NCBI GenBank assembly: GCA_964486845.1
Contig: CAZAQY010000011.1
Span: forward strand, 1-64,000
Source of the DNA: Anammoximicrobium sp964486845
GTDB lineage: Bacteria; Planctomycetota; Planctomycetia; Pirellulales; Pirellulaceae
Direction: 5' to 3'
DNA: 64,000 bases
The position numbers were made by a program, and so were the translations under genes. Positions 60,254 to 64,000 of the stretch are shown here, piece after piece (within the stretch, counting starts at the first letter, position 1; every line of letters starts with the position of its first letter). The notes under the pieces are model-generated. The model was not told the origin of the DNA. It did no database searches and saw only the letters and a program-made list of their open reading frames with translations.

Positions 60254-61480
60254 TCAGGATTCCTGCGTGTGCTGCACGTGCGGCGGCCGCAGCAGCAACG
60301 CGACGACGGCGGCCAGCGCCAGCAGGCAGGCGGCTAGATAACACGAGTAGCTGAAGTTCTGGTAGGCGTCGTACAGTCTTCCCGCCACCAGCGACAAGGC
60401 AAAACCGCCGATGCCCCAGGCGGTGAACACCAAACCGTAGTTGACGCCAAAGTTCTTCAATCCGTAGAAGTCCTTGGTGACCGACGGGTAGAGCGCCAGG
60501 TTGGCGCCGTAATTGGCGCCCATCAGCGCCGACAGGACCGCCAGCACGGGAACGGTGGACAGCGGCGAGCCTGGGGTCGCCCGCGTCAAGACGACCATCA
60601 GCACCGCCTGAAACAGCAGGCAACCGATGATGGTGGGTTTGCGGCCCAGCTTGTCGGACACCATGCCTGCGATAATTCGCCCGGCGCCGTTGCCGACGGC
60701 CAGCGAAGCCACCAGGACGAAACCCAGGGCGACGCCAGCCTGTTTGTCCGCGATCGCGGCCAGCTTGGCGATGATCATCAACCCCGCGCCGGCGCCGCAA
60801 GCGTACATGAACCACAGCAGGTAGAACTGGCCGGTTCCCAGCATCTCGGCGGGCGAGAAATCTTCCTTCTTGGCAACGGCGCCGGGGCTTGCGGGTACAG
60901 TTCCGGGGGGCACGTAACCTTTGGGCGGGGTGCGCAGCAGCTGGGCCAAGACGACGACCACCACCAGAAAGGCAAAACCCAGGGTGAACATGGCTCCAGG
61001 CACGCCGCCCTCCTGCTTGACCAACCAGTTCGTCAGCGGCGCCGCGTACACCGACGCCAGGCCGAAGCCCGACACGACGATGCCCGCGATCATTCCCGTC
61101 CGAGCCGCGGGAAACCACTTCACCGCCGGTGGCGTGGCGGAAGCGTAGCCGAACCCGATTCCGGCCCCGGCCAGCAACCCAAAGCCCAGCATGTAGTTGA
61201 AGTAGGAGTTGCCGCGACTGGCCAGCATCATTCCCAACCCGACCAGCAAACCGCCGAACGTGGCCACCCAGCGCGGGCTGATCTTGTCCTGCAACCGCCC
61301 CGCCGGAACCATCATGATGGAGAACACGAGGCAGGCGATGGCGTACGGCCATGATTTCTGTTGCTCCGTCCAATTCCAGTCCGCCGGGATGGCTTTGCTA
61401 ATCACGCTCCATGTGTACAAGATACCCAAAGCAAGGTTAATTCCCGTTCCCGCCAGGGTTACAACCCAACCACGACTCAT
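60254..61480 (-). CDS. MFS transporter, oxalate/formate-antiporter (OFA) family
   Basis: This is a 408-aa major facilitator with 12 predicted membrane helices in two halves around a central loop of about 40 residues (KGYVPPG to DFSPAEML). The first helix GWVVTLAGTGINLALGILYTWSV and the loop-2 sequence PAGRLQDKISPRW, with DFYGLKNFGVNYGLVF in the second half, are signatures of OFA (oxalate/formate antiporter) transporters. The Arg and Lys positions that bind dicarboxylate in OxlT cannot be mapped safely, so the substrate (a monocarboxylate or dicarboxylate) remains open. The gene is monocistronic. Confidence 0.9.
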   Translation of the reverse strand: MSRGWVVTLAGTGINLALGILYTWSVISKAIPADWNWTEQQKSWPYAIACLVFSIMMVPAGRLQDKISPRWVATFGGLLVGLGMMLASRGNSYFNYMLGFGLLAGAGIGFGYASATPPAVKWFPAARTGMIAGIVVSGFGLASVYAAPLTNWLVKQEGGVPGAMFTLGFAFLVVVVVLAQLLRTPPKGYVPPGTVPASPGAVAKKEDFSPAEMLGTGQFYLLWFMYACGAGAGLMIIAKLAAIADKQAGVALGFVLVASLAVGNGAGRIIAGMVSDKLGRKPTIIGCLLFQAVLMVVLTRATPGSPLSTVPVLAVLSALMGANYGANLALYPSVTKDFYGLKNFGVNYGLVFTAWGIGGFALSLVAGRLYDAYQNFSYSCYLAACLLALAAVVALLLRPPHVQHTQES

Positions 61481-61754
61481 AACGGACTCCTCTTGTCAAA
61501 GCGGCGAAAGAGTCGCCGCACCCTGAAGCTGCAACAAGCAGACGCCAAGCGGACACGTCGAGGGGATTCTAGCGGACCCCGCGGTCCGTCGCCAGCACCA
61601 CACGGGATTTTGCCTTGAACATCGGCCATTGCATCACGCCGCGGCGCAAATCGTCAGAGATGCCCGAAAAGACACCAAAACAGTTTGGTTTTCTGTTCGC
61701 CGAGTCAAACACGGGGAATTGCGGGGAGGCGCGTACGCGGTGTATCCTGTGCGG

Positions 61755-61984
61755 CATGGCAAAAACTCGTCGACGCAAAGTACACACCGATTCGTGTCAT
61801 GTTCTATTACCCGAACCGCGCGCAGGCCATCCGGATTCAGCAGGCCCTGGAGACCTTGTACAAAGGCGTGGGCGGAAAGTACTTCTTTCGTGACGCGGCT
61901 TGGAAGTACGTGAAGGACAGGACGGGTGTGGATCTGCTCCGAATTCTTAAGAAGCTGGCGAAGGAAAATGCTCCCCGCACCTGA
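61755..61984 (+). pseudogene. C-terminal fragment of a probable restriction endonuclease
   Basis: The frame ending at 61984 reads WQKLVDAKYTPIRVMFYYPN, then AQAIRIQQALETLYKGVGGKYFF and WKYVKDRTGVDLLRILKKLA. This looks like the C-terminal part of a type II restriction enzyme, judged mainly by its position directly before a DNA methyltransferase fragment. Upstream the frame has no coherent protein sequence or start. The specific family could not be named with confidence. Confidence 0.45.
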
Positions 61985-62505
61985 AGCCGAAGTCCGCCTG
62001 GGTGATCTACTACTACAGCAAATGGGAAGAGTTCACGTTCAACGCCGTCTGGGTCGAGTATTCACCGGCCACAAACGTCGATCAGTTATTGCAGCGGCGA
62101 AGACGTGACGAGTTCAACAAATCAGTTTACGAACGCGACGACGACGGCGACATTGTGCCGAATGGCCGGAAAACAGGCGTGCCTTTGGGGGACGTTTGGG
62201 ACCTTCCGTATTTGAACCCGAAAGCCAAGGAACGTACGGGCTATCCGACTCAGAAGCCGACTCTACTTGCGTCCAGCGCCAGGGCGAAACGATCGTCGAG
62301 GCGGCACAGAAGCTCTTTGCAGCCTCACGATCGAAGGCCGCAAAGGCCATGTTCCTCGTCGCACTCACAAGAGGCGGTTCCTTGGACCTTGAGGACGCCC
62401 TGCCGCTAGGTGTTGTGGTAATCGAAGCGCCCGCCCTTGGAATACGCGACTACTTGTCGCGACTCCGAGGGCGACAACGTGAGCTCGCGACCAAGACTTG
62501 AACCA
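61985..62505 (+). pseudogene. DNA methyltransferase fragment joined to unrelated sequence
   Basis: The frame covering 61987-62270 reads WVIYYYSKWEEFTFNAVWVE, then DVWDLPYLNPKAKERTGYPTQKP, a stretch typical of adenine/cytosine-N4 site-specific methyltransferases just before their catalytic DPFxGSGT block. Here the frame breaks after TQKPT. Protein-like sequence continues in a different frame (ETIVEAAQKLFAASRSKAAK, and ALPLGVVVIEAPALGIRDYL) and stops at 62501. SAM-binding and catalytic motifs are missing, so the enzyme cannot work. With the piece at 61755 this is the remnant of a restriction-modification system. Confidence 0.65.
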
Positions 62506-62633
62506 TCGGGTTGGACGGTGCCGAATCAGGGGGCACGTGATCCACAACAATGAACAAAAGGGACGTTTTGAAGACGTAAGGGGCGGTAAACCAGTGCTCG
62601 CCTTCGGTGGCGCCTGCGGCCGGAGAAGCAACG

Positions 62634-62732
62634 TTGTGGCACGGCCTACTTGTTGGCCGTGAGCAACGTCGGTGAGCGCAAAGGCAAGCTCCGTTGGTGC
62701 TGCGGGCACGCCTAACGAAGTAAGCCGTGCCA
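62634..62732. repeat. GTGGCACGGCC palindromic element, second copy
   Basis: The left arm GTTGTGGCACGGCCTACTTG and following TTGGCCGTGAG (62634-62662) resembles the arm at 13478-13503; the right arm TAACGAAGTAAGCCGTGCCAC (62712-62732) is its imperfect complement. The centre differs from the first copy. It separates the restriction-modification remnant from the porin gene end. Confidence 0.75.
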
Positions 62733-62742
62733 CACCGTGCCG

Positions 62743-64000
62743 TTAGAATTTCACCTGCAACCCGGCCACGAGGCAGTCGATGGACTGTCGAGTGGTGACT
62801 GCCGTGCCGGGAAGCGACACGCCGGGAGCCGGCGCATTGGGCGGCCCCGCCACCCAGGGCCCGGAGATCGAGTTCTCGAAGGCGTGCAGGTAGGCCAACA
62901 CCAGGCTCGTGCGGCACGTGATCCGCCAACTGGCGCCCACCGAGATGATGTGCTCGTAAATCGCCGGCGCTGCGATGTTGAAGAACGTGTTCGCGCCGGC
63001 GATCGGGTTCTCGTTGTACGAATAGCCGATTCGCAGCGACCAGGCGTCGGTCAATTGATACTGGACGCCGGTGGCGATCGCAAACACGCTCTGCCAGCCC
63101 AAGCCCGTCCACGCCCCGTCGGGGCCGTAGCCGGCCGCTTGCCCAAACAACTGGGCGTTGTCGTAATCCACGTAGCGAAGGTCAATGGCCCAGACGGTCC
63201 GCGGCAGTCCGTAGTAGGCGGCGCCCAGCGAGATGATGGCCGGGTAATCCACTTTCAGTCCGTCGGTGCGGGGCTGGCCGTTGGCGTAGGTCGCGTAAGA
63301 GGTCGCTTCCTCGAACCATTGCGGGCTCTTGTACGACGCGCCCAGGTGCCAGCGGTTCTCGGTCTCGTAGTAGATCCCCGCCTGGAAGCCCAATCCCCAG
63401 ATGGTGCGGACATGCGTGCCCTCGGGGTATCCCGCGACATCGGGTGACGCGAAGGCATTCGGATCCAGCGCCACGTCGGCAATGGCGACCGTGGGCGCCA
63501 GTCCGATGGAGAGACGATCGGTGATCTTGAGCGCCGCCGTGGGCGCCAACTGCAGCACGGCCAGCTTGGAGTACATGGGACCGCCGGTGAATGTCGGCGA
63601 AAGGATCGGATTCGTCGGCGGCGCGGCCGGACTGCCGGGCAGGTTGATCCCAAAGCCGCCGATCGAGAACATGCCTAAACCGAACGTCCAGGGAGAATCC
63701 TGGGGCTGAAAAACGACCGCTGCGGTGGGCAGGATGCTGACTCCGGAATCGCTGCGCGTTTCGCCCGCCAACGGACCGAAACTGGATTCGACATGCGTCG
63801 TGAGGCAAAGCAGTTCCGCGCCAAGCAGGAACTCGGAACTCTCCAGTCCCGTTATCGAAGCGGGGTTCCAGTGGATCGCCCCTGCCGCGTCCAGTGGGGC
63901 GGCCACGCCGGCGCCCGCCATCGAACGGTTCACCGGCCCCGCGCCGGGGAGCACGATCCCTTGAGCGTGCGAGTGGTGAACGAAACCCAGCGCCGCCAGT
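62743..64000 (-). CDS. FadL/OMPP1-type outer-membrane transport protein, 5' end outside window
   Basis: This is a beta-barrel protein of the FadL/TodX family, which carries hydrophobic molecules across the outer membrane. Family marks are the N-terminal PVNRSMAGAGVAAPLDAAGAIHWNPASITGL (the plug with the NPA motif) and many alternating beta-strands ending in the terminal aromatic VKF, as needed for barrel insertion. The frame is open from GTG 63954 to the window end at 64000 and encodes the end of a signal peptide (VHHSHAQG), so the true start lies outside. About 420 residues are visible. The substrate is unknown. It is the rightmost feature. Confidence 0.9.
   Translation of the reverse strand, partial: LAALGFVHHSHAQGIVLPGAGPVNRSMAGAGVAAPLDAAGAIHWNPASITGLESSEFLLGAELLCLTTHVESSFGPLAGETRSDSGVSILPTAAVVFQPQDSPWTFGLGMFSIGGFGINLPGSPAAPPTNPILSPTFTGGPMYSKLAVLQLAPTAALKITDRLSIGLAPTVAIADVALDPNAFASPDVAGYPEGTHVRTIWGLGFQAGIYYETENRWHLGASYKSPQWFEEATSYATYANGQPRTDGLKVDYPAIISLGAAYYGLPRTVWAIDLRYVDYDNAQLFGQAAGYGPDGAWTGLGWQSVFAIATGVQYQLTDAWSLRIGYSYNENPIAGANTFFNIAAPAIYEHIISVGASWRITCRTSLVLAYLHAFENSISGPWVAGPPNAPAPGVSLPGTAVTTRQSIDCLVAGLQVKF

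Noticed and set aside
1..64000. tRNA, rRNA, tmRNA and RNase P genes
   Set aside because: No GGTTCRA-type T-loop with matching acceptor stem, and none of the conserved rRNA, tmRNA or RNase P cores, was found in the intergenic regions by eye; a covariance search could still find one.

Overview
The window reads as a high-GC chromosome segment of a planctomycete, probably Pirellulales-like. The evidence is the gene content: a DUF1501 Tat protein, a DUF1559 prepilin-like protein, a DUF1080 protein, Tat-exported Gfo/Idh/MocA oxidoreductases, a sulfatase-family protein, very large secreted glycosidase-like proteins, and stand-alone STAS/coiled-coil pairs. No taxonomic marker long enough to place it further is present; infC and a probable SRP RNA are the only core translation/secretion genes seen.

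Layout. 0-6 kb: a 5'-incomplete sulfatase homologue with several active-site substitutions, then a minus-strand Tad/Flp-pilus-like trio (secretin, Gly/Trp-rich lipoprotein, TPR lipoprotein) without motor genes, and a small Cys-rich secreted protein. 6-9.8 kb: DUF1501 protein, a decayed lipoprotein gene, a fragment of a REP-associated transposase (RAYT), a glycerophosphodiesterase and a zinc-ribbon protein. 10-12.9 kb: a nifU-nifS Fe-S cluster pair and a SET-domain protein. 13-16 kb: a deleted DEAD-box helicase, an RRM protein and a chimeric esterase-like gene. 16.2-17 kb: infC and the probable SRP RNA. 17-36 kb: exported carbohydrate-related enzymes (DHDPS-family, two giant glycosidase-like proteins, DUF1080, two Gfo/Idh/MocA oxidoreductases, ceramidase-like amidase, UroD-superfamily enzyme), interrupted by a family 4 uracil-DNA glycosylase and a HEAT-like protein.

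36.5-42.5 kb: a helicase-nuclease pair matching archaeal XPB-Bax1, then an Fe(II) uptake operon (feoA, feoB, Cys-rich membrane protein) carrying a heptamer repeat array. 42.7-49 kb: LamG-type secreted protein, STAS protein with a coiled-coil partner, truncated DUF1559 gene, HtrA protease. 49.1-52.5 kb is a gene graveyard: remnants of a sugar epimerase, a STAS protein, an RsbW-like kinase, an unidentified protein, acetolactate decarboxylase and possibly HsdR, around one intact Nudix gene. 52.5-61.5 kb: membrane protein, TPR protein, an HtrA-thiL pair, DUF4404, a large lipoprotein with a cyclase-like toroid, and an MFS transporter. 61.7-64 kb: remnants of a restriction-modification system and a FadL-like porin running off the right end.

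Across the window there are many palindromic intergenic elements (perfect 23-29 bp inverted repeats, a ~95 bp family in three copies, a GTGGCACGGCC family, a GACAGAAA element) and two unrelated short-tandem-repeat arrays. Several sit directly at stop codons or at the broken ends of genes. Together with the RAYT fragment they suggest a history of REPIN/MITE activity and local gene decay. Everything here is read by eye; family names come from motif recognition, not from database searches.
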